This document shows, piece by piece, positions 16,849 through 26,158 of a DNA stretch of 64,000 nt. The position numbers were made by a program, and so were the translations under genes. The stretch is from assembly GCF_030644225.1 (NCBI RefSeq), contig NZ_CP128650.1, positions 1,540,001 to 1,604,000 of the forward strand, read 5' to 3'. Each line of letters opens with the position of its first letter. Position 1 is the stretch's first letter. A model generated the notes under the pieces. That model saw only the letters and a program-made list of their open reading frames with translations. It did not search any database and was not told the DNA's origin. The stretch is from Selenomonas dianae (lineage in GTDB: Bacteria; Bacillota; Negativicutes; Selenomonadales; Selenomonadaceae).

Positions 16849-17595
16849 CTATCCCTCCCGTCCCGGCAGCCATGACAGAGTTTCACCAAGCGCCACTTTT
16901 TGATGGTCGATCAGCTGCCGTATTCCGCATTCTCCGAGGTCAAAGAGCGCATTCATCTCTGCACGTGAAAATGCACGTCCCTCGCCCGTCCCCTGCACCT
17001 CGACAAATTCTCCCGCGCCTGTCATGACGAGGTTCATATCGACCATCGCCGTGGAATCCTCCGCATAACAGATGTCAAGGAGCGGCGTGTTCTCCGCGTC
17101 GATACCGACGCTGACCGCAGCCACATAGTCCCGCACAGGAAAGACGCCGCGCTTCGTGTAAAACGTCGCACACGCCTCCACAAGCGCGACGAACGCCCCT
17201 GTGATGGATGCCGTACGCGTCCCGCCGTCCGCCTGAAGCACGTCGCAGTCAATGTGGATCGTGCGCTCCCCGAGCGCCTTCGGATCGACAACGGCACGCA
17301 GAGCGCGTCCGATAAGACGCTGAATCTCCTGTGTGCGTCCCGTCTGATGTCCACGCATCACCTCACGCGCCGTACGCTCCGTCCCCGCCCCCGGCAGCAT
17401 GGAATACTCTGCCGTCACCCAGCCCGTCCCCGAGCCCTTCAAAAAGAACGGCACGCGCTCCTCCACGGTCGCAGCGCACACAACGCGCGTGTGCCCCGTT
17501 TCGATGAGCGCAGAGCCGGCGGGATAACGCTGATAGCCGCGCTCGATCCGTACGGGGCGCAACTGGTCGGCACGCCTCAGATCTCTTCTTGGCAT
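16849..17595 (-). CDS. rph: ribonuclease PH
   Basis: This 248-residue phosphorolytic 3' exoribonuclease trims tRNA 3' ends using inorganic phosphate. It shows the PH-domain features [23 protein letters not shown] near residues 26-48, [25 protein letters not shown] (about 77-101, with the phosphate-site Arg and Thr) and [20 protein letters not shown] (about 113-132, with the conserved acidic residues). ATG 17595 has AAAGGAG upstream. It begins 72 bases after the F420-ligase-like gene and abuts rdgB. Confidence 0.96.
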   Translation of the reverse strand: MPRRDLRRADQLRPVRIERGYQRYPAGSALIETGHTRVVCAATVEERVPFFLKGSGTGWVTAEYSMLPGAGTERTAREVMRGHQTGRTQEIQRLIGRALRAVVDPKALGERTIHIDCDVLQADGGTRTASITGAFVALVEACATFYTKRGVFPVRDYVAAVSVGIDAENTPLLDICYAEDSTAMVDMNLVMTGAGEFVEVQGTGEGRAFSRAEMNALFDLGECGIRQLIDHQKVALGETLSWLPGREG

Positions 17596-17667
17596 GAATG
17601 TATTTCTCCTTTATGAGATTCGTCCAAAAAAGCGGGAAGAAGGCACTTCCCGCTCCGATGATTTGCG

Positions 17668-18330
17668 TTACGCCGTATGGGTCTCCTGATACTGCCGATA
17701 GTTCTTGATGATGCAGATCGGCGTTTTCTGCGAGGCGTTGCCAAACGGATTGTCGAGCAGGAGTTTTGCCGCAAGCGCACCGTTCACACCTTTGGATACA
17801 CCAACCACGCGCGAGCGTTTCAGATCGTTCACATCTGCGATCATGCCGCCGAATGCGCCCACACGGTCGCGAATCCGCGTGGCGACCACATCCGGCTCGG
17901 CAGGGCCGTAGACAACCACCTTGTCGAACGGCGGCATCGTTCCCGTCACGTCGTCGATGAGCGCCGCCTCCTTGCCGCCCCACTGGTAAAACAGCCCCTT
18001 TTTGCCGACGAGCTTTCCGAGGAATCCCGCAAAAAGCGCAGCGGTGACGCGCCACTTCCCCTCCACATCCATAAGGGACTGCATCCCATGCGGCGTTGCA
18101 AGACTGCCGTAGTCCGGAATAAAGCGGCACAGGAATTTTGCCATACCGGAAATATGCAGTTCCTCCGGGCGGACAAAGCGCCCCTGTGTCACGGCGACCA
18201 CGCTCTCGGCGCAGCAGACGAGATCATCCGCCGTCACCTTGTTTCCCGCATAGTACTCGATGGCGTCCACGATGTCGTCTGCATCGGTCAGAATCCGCGT
18301 CGGAACAGGAAGGATCTTGATCTCAGCCAT
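17668..18330 (-). CDS. coenzyme F420-0:L-glutamate ligase (CofE)-like protein
   Basis: A 220-residue protein resembling the F420-0 gamma-glutamyl ligase domain: the KILPVPTRILTDADDIVDAI opening, AESVVAVTQGRFVRPEE near 40-56, the QWGGKEAALIDD segment near 125, and a C-terminal RSRVVGVSKGVNGALAAK-type stretch. The archetype adds glutamate to coenzyme F420, but F420 is not expected in this group and no other F420 gene is in view, so the substrate is probably something else. ATG 18330 has GGAGGACG upstream and overlaps the end of the previous gene by 8 bases, so translation is likely coupled. Confidence 0.78.
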   Translation of the reverse strand: MAEIKILPVPTRILTDADDIVDAIEYYAGNKVTADDLVCCAESVVAVTQGRFVRPEELHISGMAKFLCRFIPDYGSLATPHGMQSLMDVEGKWRVTAALFAGFLGKLVGKKGLFYQWGGKEAALIDDVTGTMPPFDKVVVYGPAEPDVVATRIRDRVGAFGGMIADVNDLKRSRVVGVSKGVNGALAAKLLLDNPFGNASQKTPICIIKNYRQYQETHTA

Positions 18331-18895
18331 TCTTTCGTCCTCCTTCCTGTACGAGCGCAACACCCGCAAGCGTGGCGATTTCTGCCGCTGTGATCTTCAG
18401 AATCACCTTGCAATAATGCGCCGGAACACGCCCCGTTTCCTGGTAGATGAAATCCATACGAAAATCCGGCATATGGGCAATCGCCTCCGTAAGAGAACGC
18501 CCCTTGCGCCCCTCGATGGACAGCTTGAGCACGAAATCAAGGCGCTCATTTTTCTGAATGACGACCGCTTCAAAATAGTCGTCCTCACGCGGCGCATTTG
18601 CCATCTCCACCTTGCCGCGCACCAGCGCGCCGTCGTACTGCTCATAGGGCAGCTGTACGCGCAGAATCGCATCCATAACGACACCGCATTGCTCCCCCTC
18701 GTTCACAACGGGTAGCGTCGCACCGATCACGAGTCTGTCCTCCGTGCGTTCAACCACGGAAAACGGCGTCATTTCCTCCTTTTTGACGACGATCTCCTCC
18801 GCTCCGAAAAAGGCAAAAAACGCCTTCTTTCCGAGCTCCACAAAGACCAGCAATGCAAACAGCCAGTACGTCCACCATATAAATTCAATATCCAA
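18323..18895 (-). CDS. unknown protein with one N-terminal membrane span
   Basis: I do not recognise this family. I propose the TTG at 18895 as start: it overlaps the thioesterase stop by 11 bases and lies just after GAGGGACGGG. Residues 3-25 (EFIWWTYWLFALLVFVELGKK) form one membrane span, leaving a soluble part of about 165 residues with mixed alpha/beta character (ERTEDRLVIGATLPVVNEGEQC, FEAVVIQKNERLDFVLKLSIEG). Sandwiched with overlaps between a thioesterase and the CofE-like enzyme, it probably works with one of them. The start is uncertain because no ATG is available near the overlap. Confidence 0.7.
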   Translation of the reverse strand: MDIEFIWWTYWLFALLVFVELGKKAFFAFFGAEEIVVKKEEMTPFSVVERTEDRLVIGATLPVVNEGEQCGVVMDAILRVQLPYEQYDGALVRGKVEMANAPREDDYFEAVVIQKNERLDFVLKLSIEGRKGRSLTEAIAHMPDFRMDFIYQETGRVPAHYCKVILKITAAEIATLAGVALVQEGGRKNG

Positions 18896-19319
18896 TGTCC
18901 CGTCCCTCTTTCTCCTGTGCCATTGCCGCCGCAAGCGGCTCATAGAACTCCTTCGGCAGACGTGTGATGCGCCCCGTTGCGCGCACAGTGAACACGTTTT
19001 CCGAAAACCCCGTCACAAGCAGTGTTCCCGCCGCATTCAGAATGCGGTAGGAGAACGCCATCTTCGCCTTGGTGAGCGCCGTCGCCGTGGTCTCGATCAC
19101 GAGGTCGTCATCGAAATGTCCCGGCGCGTGAAACTCTGCCCCGACCTTCGTGATGGGGAATACATAGCCCGCCTCCATCAGCGCACCGAGCGTAATGCCA
19201 ATGCGGCGCAGATAAGCGACACGTCCGATCTCGAACCAACGGATGTAGTTGGCGTGATGCACCACCTCCATGGCATCCGTATCGTAGAAATTCACTCGAT
19301 GCTTTGCACAAACCGGCAT
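18885..19319 (-). CDS. 4-hydroxybenzoyl-CoA thioesterase family (YbgC-like) acyl-CoA thioesterase
   Basis: A 144-residue hot-dog fold thioesterase. The family signature VNFYDTDAMEVVHHANYIRWFEIGR is at about residues 9-33, with the catalytic Asp15 in the YDTD motif. It would hydrolyse acyl-CoA or acyl-ACP thioesters; the exact substrate is unknown. ATG 19319 lies 15 bases after the murI stop, with AGGGGAGC upstream. The stop overlaps the next gene by 11 bases. Confidence 0.9.
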   Translation of the reverse strand: MPVCAKHRVNFYDTDAMEVVHHANYIRWFEIGRVAYLRRIGITLGALMEAGYVFPITKVGAEFHAPGHFDDDLVIETTATALTKAKMAFSYRILNAAGTLLVTGFSENVFTVRATGRITRLPKEFYEPLAAAMAQEKEGRDIGY

Positions 19320-19334
19320 ACGTGCTCCCCTCCT

Positions 19335-20123
19335 TCAGACAATCTCCTCCATGCACGCAGCTCGTGCAAGATAGCTCTCAATACGCGCCAACGACTCCGC
19401 ACCCGCGACTGCTCTGCCGGACTCGAAGAAGCGGCATACTGCCGTCTGCGTCCCCGGCAGAACAGTTGTGAGCCCCGTCCGCCGCGCCAGTTCTTCGACC
19501 GTCCCCTCGTTGCCATCCACAAAGCCCACCGTCTTTGGCAGAAGCCGCCGCAGAGTATCCTTGAAATAATTGAAATGGGTGCAGCCAAGCACGATGGCAG
19601 AGTAGTTCCGCAGATCGTAGGGCGTGAGTGCGTTCCACAGGTACTCCTCCACGCGCGGAGAAACGAACTCACACCGTTCCGCAAACTCCACAAGGCGCGG
19701 CAGTGCGAGAAGATCGACAAGATTCTTCTCATCATATGCTGAAACAAGGCGACGCAGCTTCTCCCCGTTTATCGTAATGGGTGTCGCTGTCACGAGCACA
19801 CGCCGCCCAGCATCCTGCTCCAGTGCCTTTTTCACCGCCGGCTCCATACCGATAATCGGTACATCATAAAGCCGCCGCATCTCGTCCACGGCGACTGAGG
19901 TCGCCGTATTGCACGCAACGACAACGGCATCTGCCTTCTGCTTCTCGACAAGGAAGTGGAATGCCGCGCGTACAAATCCACGTACGGCAGGAACGGACTT
20001 CGTCCCATAGGGTACATGGTCACGATCAGCAAAGAACAGGAATTCCTCGGACGGGAGCACGCACCGCGCGTGACTGAGCACCGTCAATCCACCAATCCCC
20101 GAATCAAATAGAGCAATGCGCAT
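19335..20123 (-). CDS. murI: glutamate racemase
   Basis: This 262-residue enzyme makes D-glutamate for peptidoglycan. The opening FDSGIGGLTVL carries Asp7 and Ser8. The two catalytic cysteines are Cys71 in VVACNTATS and Cys181 in VLGCTHFNYF, with His183 beside it. Length is normal. GAGGAGATGGGCAT precedes ATG 20123. It is the first gene of the minus-strand cluster, with a promoter at 20161-20189 whose -35 box overlaps that of divergent brnQ. Confidence 0.96.
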   Translation of the reverse strand: MRIALFDSGIGGLTVLSHARCVLPSEEFLFFADRDHVPYGTKSVPAVRGFVRAAFHFLVEKQKADAVVVACNTATSVAVDEMRRLYDVPIIGMEPAVKKALEQDAGRRVLVTATPITINGEKLRRLVSAYDEKNLVDLLALPRLVEFAERCEFVSPRVEEYLWNALTPYDLRNYSAIVLGCTHFNYFKDTLRRLLPKTVGFVDGNEGTVEELARRTGLTTVLPGTQTAVCRFFESGRAVAGAESLARIESYLARAACMEEIV

Positions 20124-20160
20124 ATGCCCATCTCCTCCTGTGCTCCAATGACATTTTCTT

Positions 20161-20212
20161 ATTATAGCAAGTTCTTACGGCTTTGACAAATCCACTCCAT
20201 TCCTGTTATAAT
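20161..20212. promoter_or_regulatory. back-to-back murI and brnQ promoters with overlapping -35 boxes
   Basis: Plus strand, toward brnQ: TTGACA (20183-20188), 18-base spacer, TATAAT (20207-20212). Minus strand, toward murI: TTGTCA (20184-20189), 17-base spacer, TATAAT (20161-20166). The -35 boxes share five bases. Both promoters are at or near consensus. Confidence 0.78.
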
Positions 20213-20261
20213 CGGCTCGTTACACTTTTATAATATCTTTTTTAGAGAGAAGTCTTTGCCG

Positions 20262-21605
20262 ATGAAACGCCGCCTCAGAAAACAAGAATACATCTTCGTC
20301 GCCTCCCTGCTGTTCGGGCTGGTATTCGGCGCGGGCAATCTCATCTTTCCCGCCTCGATGGGACAGCAGGCGAGTACGGCGATGCTGCCCGCACTCATCG
20401 GGTTCTGCATTACGGGGGTGGGGCTTCCGCTCCTTGGAATCGCAGCGATCAGCATCACGGCGAGCGAAAGTCTCTTTGACATCGGGATGAAAATTGGCCG
20501 TCGCTTTGCCTACGGTTTTACCTGTGCGCTCTATCTCTGCATCGGGCCGCTCTTTGCGATTCCGCGTACCGCAACTGTCTCGTTTCAAGTCGGTGCCTCC
20601 CCCTTTCTCGCGGAGGATGGGCAGACGCTCGGACTGCTGCTCTTTACGCTGCTTTTCTTTGCCCTCGTTCTTTACTTCTCCCTGCGTCCCTCGGGCATCC
20701 TCATCTGGATCGGCAAGGTGCTCAACCCGCTCTTTCTACTTTTTCTCGGTATTTTGATTGTTACGGCGATGGTACGTCCGATGGGCACAATATGGGATGC
20801 AGAGCCGGTCGGCGCATACGCCGAGCACGCCTTTTTCACAGGGCTGCTCGAAGGCTACAATACGATGGATGTGCTCGCCGCACTCGCGTTCGGCAGTATT
20901 CTCGTAAATGCGATCAAACGCCTTGGACTGTCAGAGCCAAAGGATCTCTCCTACAGCACGATCATCTCCGGTATGTTCAGCACGGCACTGATGGCGCTCA
21001 TCTATCTTGCGCTCACTTATGTCGGCGCACAGAGCCGGACGATCTACGGTCTGGACGCGAACGGCGGTGACGTGCTTGCCCACATTGCCGCACATTACTT
21101 TGGTGCGTTCGGCGGTATCCTGCTCGGCATCACGATTACCTGCGCCTGTCTTAAAACCGCCATCGGGCTGGTCACTGCGTGCAGCACGACGTTTTCCGAC
21201 CTGTTCCCGCGCTCTCTTTCCTATCCGAAATACGCCGTCGTCTTTTCCCTCTTTTCCTTTGCAATCTCGAATGTCGGTCTGAGCAAGATCATCGCCTACT
21301 CTCTGCCCGTACTCTACTTCCTCTATCCGCTCGCCATTGTCATCATCGCCCTCTGTCTCATCGAGGGAGTTCTCGGCTACCATCGTCCGCTCTTTGTCTG
21401 GACGATCACAGGAACCGCCATTGCGGCGGCGGTTGACTTCGTACGTGCGCTACCGCCGGGCATACGGGATGTCCTGTATGTGCATACGATCGGCGATGCA
21501 CTTCCCTTTGCAGACATCGGGATGGGCTGGGTTGTGCCTTCCCTCATCGGCTTTGCCGTCGGAGTGATGGTTCTTGCACGGCAAAGACTTGACAGCACGC
21601 CGTAA
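20262..21605 (+). CDS. brnQ: branched-chain amino acid carrier, BrnQ family
   Basis: This 447-residue secondary transporter (LIVCS family, about 12 membrane spans) takes up leucine, isoleucine and valine with Na+ or H+. The N-terminus has the family's FGAGNLIFPASMG motif at about residues 24-36. The segment LLEGYNTMDVLAALAFGSILVNAI near 200-223 is also highly typical. I chose ATG 20262, with AGAGAGAAG about 10 bases upstream; an in-frame TTG lies 6 bases before it. It has its own near-consensus promoter and is divergent from murI. The tRNA-Ser promoter lies inside its last codons. Confidence 0.93.
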   Translation: MKRRLRKQEYIFVASLLFGLVFGAGNLIFPASMGQQASTAMLPALIGFCITGVGLPLLGIAAISITASESLFDIGMKIGRRFAYGFTCALYLCIGPLFAIPRTATVSFQVGASPFLAEDGQTLGLLLFTLLFFALVLYFSLRPSGILIWIGKVLNPLFLLFLGILIVTAMVRPMGTIWDAEPVGAYAEHAFFTGLLEGYNTMDVLAALAFGSILVNAIKRLGLSEPKDLSYSTIISGMFSTALMALIYLALTYVGAQSRTIYGLDANGGDVLAHIAAHYFGAFGGILLGITITCACLKTAIGLVTACSTTFSDLFPRSLSYPKYAVVFSLFSFAISNVGLSKIIAYSLPVLYFLYPLAIVIIALCLIEGVLGYHRPLFVWTITGTAIAAAVDFVRALPPGIRDVLYVHTIGDALPFADIGMGWVVPSLIGFAVGVMVLARQRLDSTP

Positions 21606-21618
21606 TTTCTGATACAAT
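21589..21618 (+). promoter_or_regulatory. promoter of tRNA-Ser
   Basis: TTGACA (21589-21594), an 18-base spacer and TACAAT (21613-21618) end 14 bases before the tRNA. The -35 box lies inside the 3' end of brnQ. Confidence 0.65.
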
Positions 21619-21631
21619 AGCAACGCTTTAG

Positions 21632-21720
<89 letters not shown>

Positions 21721-21733
21721 TATGTCGAAATGC

Positions 21734-21764
21734 AAAAGACGACTGCACGCGCAGTCGTCTTTTT
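21734..21764. terminator. bidirectional terminator for tRNA-Ser and upp
   Basis: AAAAGACGACTGC pairs with GCAGTCGTCTTTTT around ACGC. On the plus strand it is followed by a T run, 13 bases after the tRNA. On the minus strand it follows the upp stop (21781) and also ends in T residues. Confidence 0.88.
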
Positions 21765-21780
21765 GGTATGCGTATGCTGT

Positions 21781-22437
21781 TTACAGCGTTCCGAAGATGC
21801 GGTCACCCGCGTCGCCAAGCCCCGGAACGATATAGCCATGCTCGTTGAGACATGTGTCGACAGCGGCGACGTAGATGGGTACATCGGGATGATCCGCAGC
21901 CACACGGCGGATGCCTTCGGGTGCGGAAACAAGGCACATGAGGATGATGTTCTTCGCCCCCTTCTCCTTGAGCAGGGTGAGTGCCGCCGAGGCACTGCCG
22001 CCCGTGGCGAGCATGGGATCGGGCACGATGAGGGTACGATCCTCCACGCCGCTCGGCAGCTTGGCGTAGTACTCGACCGGTCTCAGCGTGTCCGGATCGC
22101 GGTAGAGCCCGATGTGTCCCACACGCGCGGCGGGAACAAGCGTCAGGATGCCGTCGAGCATCCCGAGACCCGCGCGGAGAATCGGAACGATGCCGAGCTT
22201 CTTGCCCGCGAGCATCTTCGCATGACAGGCTGCGACAGGTGTTTCGATCTCCACATCGCGCAGCGGGAAATCACGCGTGATTTCGTACGCCATGAGCATT
22301 GCAATCTCCGAGAGCAGCTCACGAAACTCCTTCGTCCCCGTCTCCTTTTGGCGCATAATTGTCAGCTTGTGCTGAATGAGCGGATGATCGACGAGATGGA
22401 GACTCGGGACATCGGACGGATGAAATGTATCAGCCAT
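21781..22437 (-). CDS. upp: uracil phosphoribosyltransferase
   Basis: This 218-residue salvage enzyme makes UMP from uracil and PRPP. Motifs are [25 protein letters not shown] (about 83-107), the PRPP-binding loop [16 protein letters not shown] (about 137-152) and a C-terminal [13 protein letters not shown], which is the typical uracil-site end. ATG 22437 has GGAAGCC upstream. It follows glyA by 29 bases on the same strand, an arrangement seen in many Firmicutes (rpiB-glyA-upp). Confidence 0.96.
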   Translation of the reverse strand: MADTFHPSDVPSLHLVDHPLIQHKLTIMRQKETGTKEFRELLSEIAMLMAYEITRDFPLRDVEIETPVAACHAKMLAGKKLGIVPILRAGLGMLDGILTLVPAARVGHIGLYRDPDTLRPVEYYAKLPSGVEDRTLIVPDPMLATGGSASAALTLLKEKGAKNIILMCLVSAPEGIRRVAADHPDVPIYVAAVDTCLNEHGYIVPGLGDAGDRIFGTL

Positions 22438-22466
22438 GGGAGAGGCTTCCTTTCTTTCGGTAATGA

Positions 22467-23714
<1,248 letters not shown>

Positions 23715-23724
23715 AGAACGCTCC

Positions 23725-24177
23725 TTACCCTTCTTTCCGATTCTGCAGTGCCATGATCTTTTCGACGCGGCGTGCATGACGACCGCCCTCGAACGCCGTA
23801 CGCATCCATGCACGCACAATTTCCCCCGCAGGACCAAACCCCGTCACACGTCCGCCGAGGGCAAGCACATTCGCATCATTGTGCTTGCGTGACTGGATTG
23901 CCGAATAGACATCCGTACAGAGCGCGGCACGAATGCCGTCAATCTTGTTTGCCGCGATAGCGATACCGATGCCCGTCCCGCAGAGCACGATGCCGCGATC
24001 CGCCTTTCCGGAAACGACATCGGCACAGACCTTCTCCGCAATGTCCGGATAGTCGACAGCCTCCTTGCCGAACGTACCGACATCCTTCACCTTCACATCG
24101 CTGAACTCATGCAGAACCATCTTGACCTCATCTTTGAGTTCCACCGCTCCATGGTCGCTTCCAATCGTAATATTCAT
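23725..24177 (-). CDS. rpiB: ribose-5-phosphate isomerase B
   Basis: A 150-residue RpiB/LacAB-family sugar-phosphate isomerase interconverting ribose-5- and ribulose-5-phosphate. It opens [13 protein letters not shown] (residues 3-15), with the sugar-binding Asp and His. [17 protein letters not shown] (about 63-79) holds the catalytic Cys, and [25 protein letters not shown] follows. GGGGGACGTTCACC precedes ATG 24177. It is the first gene of the rpiB-glyA-upp group. An allose-phosphate isomerase role is possible but less likely given the neighbours. Confidence 0.94.
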   Translation of the reverse strand: MNITIGSDHGAVELKDEVKMVLHEFSDVKVKDVGTFGKEAVDYPDIAEKVCADVVSGKADRGIVLCGTGIGIAIAANKIDGIRAALCTDVYSAIQSRKHNDANVLALGGRVTGFGPAGEIVRAWMRTAFEGGRHARRVEKIMALQNRKEG

Positions 24178-24247
24178 GGTGAACGTCCCCCTTTTCGCAT
24201 TGATACCATCTTCATTCTAGCATAAAAAAATCGAAAATAACAGACTG

Positions 24248-25090
24248 TCAGCGTTGAAAACGCGCACGGACAACAAGCGACAAAAAGAAAATTACGGCTG
24301 CCGATGCCACGATTGCCGCTCCTGCGGCAATGCCGAGATAATACGCCGAAAAAAGCCCAATCATCCCTGAAAATAGTGCGATCATCACCGCAAAAAGATG
24401 ATACTCCTTGACGCTCCGTGCAAGATTGCGTGCGGCAGCTCCCGGCAGGACGAGCAGCGCGTTGATGATGAGAATGCCGACCCACTGGATGCTCACAGCT
24501 ACCACCACGGCAAGCAGTGCGGCAAACATGGATTCAACGGCAATGACAGAGACACCGCGGCTGCGTGCGAGCGACGGATTGACCGAAAGCAGGAGCAGCC
24601 GATTAAAGAGGAGCACCCACCCGAGGAGGACGAGCGTATCCACCGCCAGCAAGCCGCCGAGATCGACCGGTGTAATGCTCAGAATATCGCCGATGAGGAG
24701 CGGCGAGAACTTTGAGAATCCTCCGCCGTGGCTCATAATCATAAGCCCGACGGCGATTGCCGTCGAGGAGAAAACCCCGATCACCGTATCCGCCGAGGCC
24801 GCCGTACGGTGCTTGATCCATGTGATGAGCAGGGCGAACAGAACGGAGAAGATGATGAGTGAGGTAAGCGGCGCAAACGCGCCAACAAGCGCCCCGATGG
24901 CAATGCCCGTGAACGCCCCATGTCCGAGCGAGTCCGAGAAGAACGCCATACGGCTTGAAACGACCATCGTCGAGAGCAGTCCAAAAAGAGGTGTCATCAG
25001 AAGGATGGCAAGAAGCGCATTCTTCATGAATGTGTACTCCATCCACGCAAACGGCAGAAGCGTGTCAAGCACGTTGTAGATCAGTTCCAT
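24248..25090 (-). CDS. metal-ion ABC transporter permease (ZnuB/MntB family)
   Basis: This 280-residue membrane protein has about eight hydrophobic spans and the ABC-3 family sequences SSRMAFFSDSLGHGAFTGIAIG (about residues 45-66), IGDILSITPVDL (about 142) and GILIINALLVLPGAAARNLARS (about 218-239). It would form the channel for zinc or manganese import together with the ATPase encoded just upstream, whose stop it overlaps by 10 bases. No periplasmic binding protein gene is adjacent, so the substrate cannot be assigned. Confidence 0.92.
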   Translation of the reverse strand: MELIYNVLDTLLPFAWMEYTFMKNALLAILLMTPLFGLLSTMVVSSRMAFFSDSLGHGAFTGIAIGALVGAFAPLTSLIIFSVLFALLITWIKHRTAASADTVIGVFSSTAIAVGLMIMSHGGGFSKFSPLLIGDILSITPVDLGGLLAVDTLVLLGWVLLFNRLLLLSVNPSLARSRGVSVIAVESMFAALLAVVVAVSIQWVGILIINALLVLPGAAARNLARSVKEYHLFAVMIALFSGMIGLFSAYYLGIAAGAAIVASAAVIFFLSLVVRARFQR

Positions 25091-25893
25091 GCCTCTCCCC
25101 CGTCTGCTTCCGCCCGCGCTTTGAGATGGCGCAGATCCGGCAAAATGCCAAAGAGATGCTCCATCTGTGGGTCGGCAAAGACCTCATGCGGGGTTCCCGC
25201 CGCCGCAATTCCATGATTCATCAGTACGACCTTATCCGCATGACGCGCCACCATACCGAGATCATGGGAGATGAGGAGAATGGCAAGATCCTCCTGTGCA
25301 CGCAGCTGTCCGACAATCTCATAAAAACGTGCAAGCCCGCTTTGATCGACACCTGAAACCGGCTCGTCGAGAAGCAGGAGGTTCGGCATGGGGTCGAGCG
25401 CGAGCGCGAGCAGGACGCGCTGCAGCTCCCCGCCCGAGAGTGCACCGAGACGGCGGTCGATCAGATGCTCCGCACGCACGCGGGCTAGGTTTTCCACGAT
25501 ACGGGCGCGCAAACCGCGTACGGGAAAGAGCCAAACGGGGCGCGCGGACAGGCACGCCATAAAGAGATCCTGCACCGTGGTCGGCGCACTCACATCCAGC
25601 CGCAGATACTGCGGCACACAGCCGATGACAGGACGCATACGCCGATCATCCGCATCAACGAAGCGCAGATGCCCCGTATGGGGAATCTCGCCGAGGATCG
25701 CACGCAGCAGCGTACTCTTTCCCGCACCGTTCGGGCCGATAATCGCCGTCATCTCCCCGCAGTGAAAATGGAGGTTTACATGCGAAAAGACCTCGAACGT
25801 CCCAAACGAGACACCGAAGTCCTCGATTTTGGTACAGCAGAAATGCGCACAGCCCTCCGCCGCCCCTCTATGATGAAAAATATGCCTGAGCAT
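25081..25893 (-). CDS. metal-ion ABC transporter ATP-binding protein (ZnuC/MntA-like)
   Basis: A 270-residue ABC ATPase with Walker A IIGPNGAGKSTLL (about 51-63), Q-loop CVPQYLRLD (about 92-100), signature LSGGELQRVLLALAL (about 153-167) and Walker B LLLLDEPVSGVDQ (about 172-184), followed by the H-loop LLISHDLGMVARH. The N-terminus is rich in His and Cys (HHRGAAEGCAHFCC at 7-20), which may bind metal; this is inference. The start could also be a few codons downstream. It is the first gene of the two-gene unit, and hairpin element B lies 50 bases upstream. Confidence 0.92.
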   Translation of the reverse strand: MLRHIFHHRGAAEGCAHFCCTKIEDFGVSFGTFEVFSHVNLHFHCGEMTAIIGPNGAGKSTLLRAILGEIPHTGHLRFVDADDRRMRPVIGCVPQYLRLDVSAPTTVQDLFMACLSARPVWLFPVRGLRARIVENLARVRAEHLIDRRLGALSGGELQRVLLALALDPMPNLLLLDEPVSGVDQSGLARFYEIVGQLRAQEDLAILLISHDLGMVARHADKVVLMNHGIAAAGTPHEVFADPQMEHLFGILPDLRHLKARAEADGGEAWN

Positions 25894-25942
25894 GGTGATC
25901 CTTTACTTGGTTTCGCCAAATTGATTGTAACGATGAAATGTC

Positions 25943-26112
25943 GTGAGGAATGCCCCTAAACGAACCCTAGTGAAGCAAGTGAGTAAAGTGTGCGGTACGC
26001 CCCGACGGATTTCTTTCGTTCAAGCGAAGCGCGTTTAAGAAGTCCGTCGGTATTTAAGCGTACAAGCACACGATCACTTGCGTAACGAGGTGTTCGTGTG
26101 GGGCTTCCTCAC
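25943..26112 (+). repeat. covarying hairpin repeat, copy B
   Basis: A 170-base fold-back element in the same orientation as copies A and C. Outer helix: GTGAGGAATGCCCC (25943-25956) with GGGGCTTCCTCAC (26100-26112), one bulge. Inner helices: ACGAAC/GTTCGT, GCAAGTGA/TCACTTGC, GTGTGC/GCACAC, GTACGC/GCGTAC, CCGACGGA/TCCGTCGG. Conserved loops: CCTAGTGAA/GTAACGAGGT and C/TATTTAA. It lies 46 bases after the ABC-2 permease stop and before the metal ABC ATPase. A small palindrome CGACTATAGTCG sits in the remaining gap near 26137-26148. Confidence 0.93.
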
Positions 26113-26158
26113 CAAACGATAATGCCTTCAGGACTTTATACGACTATAGTCGTCTAGT

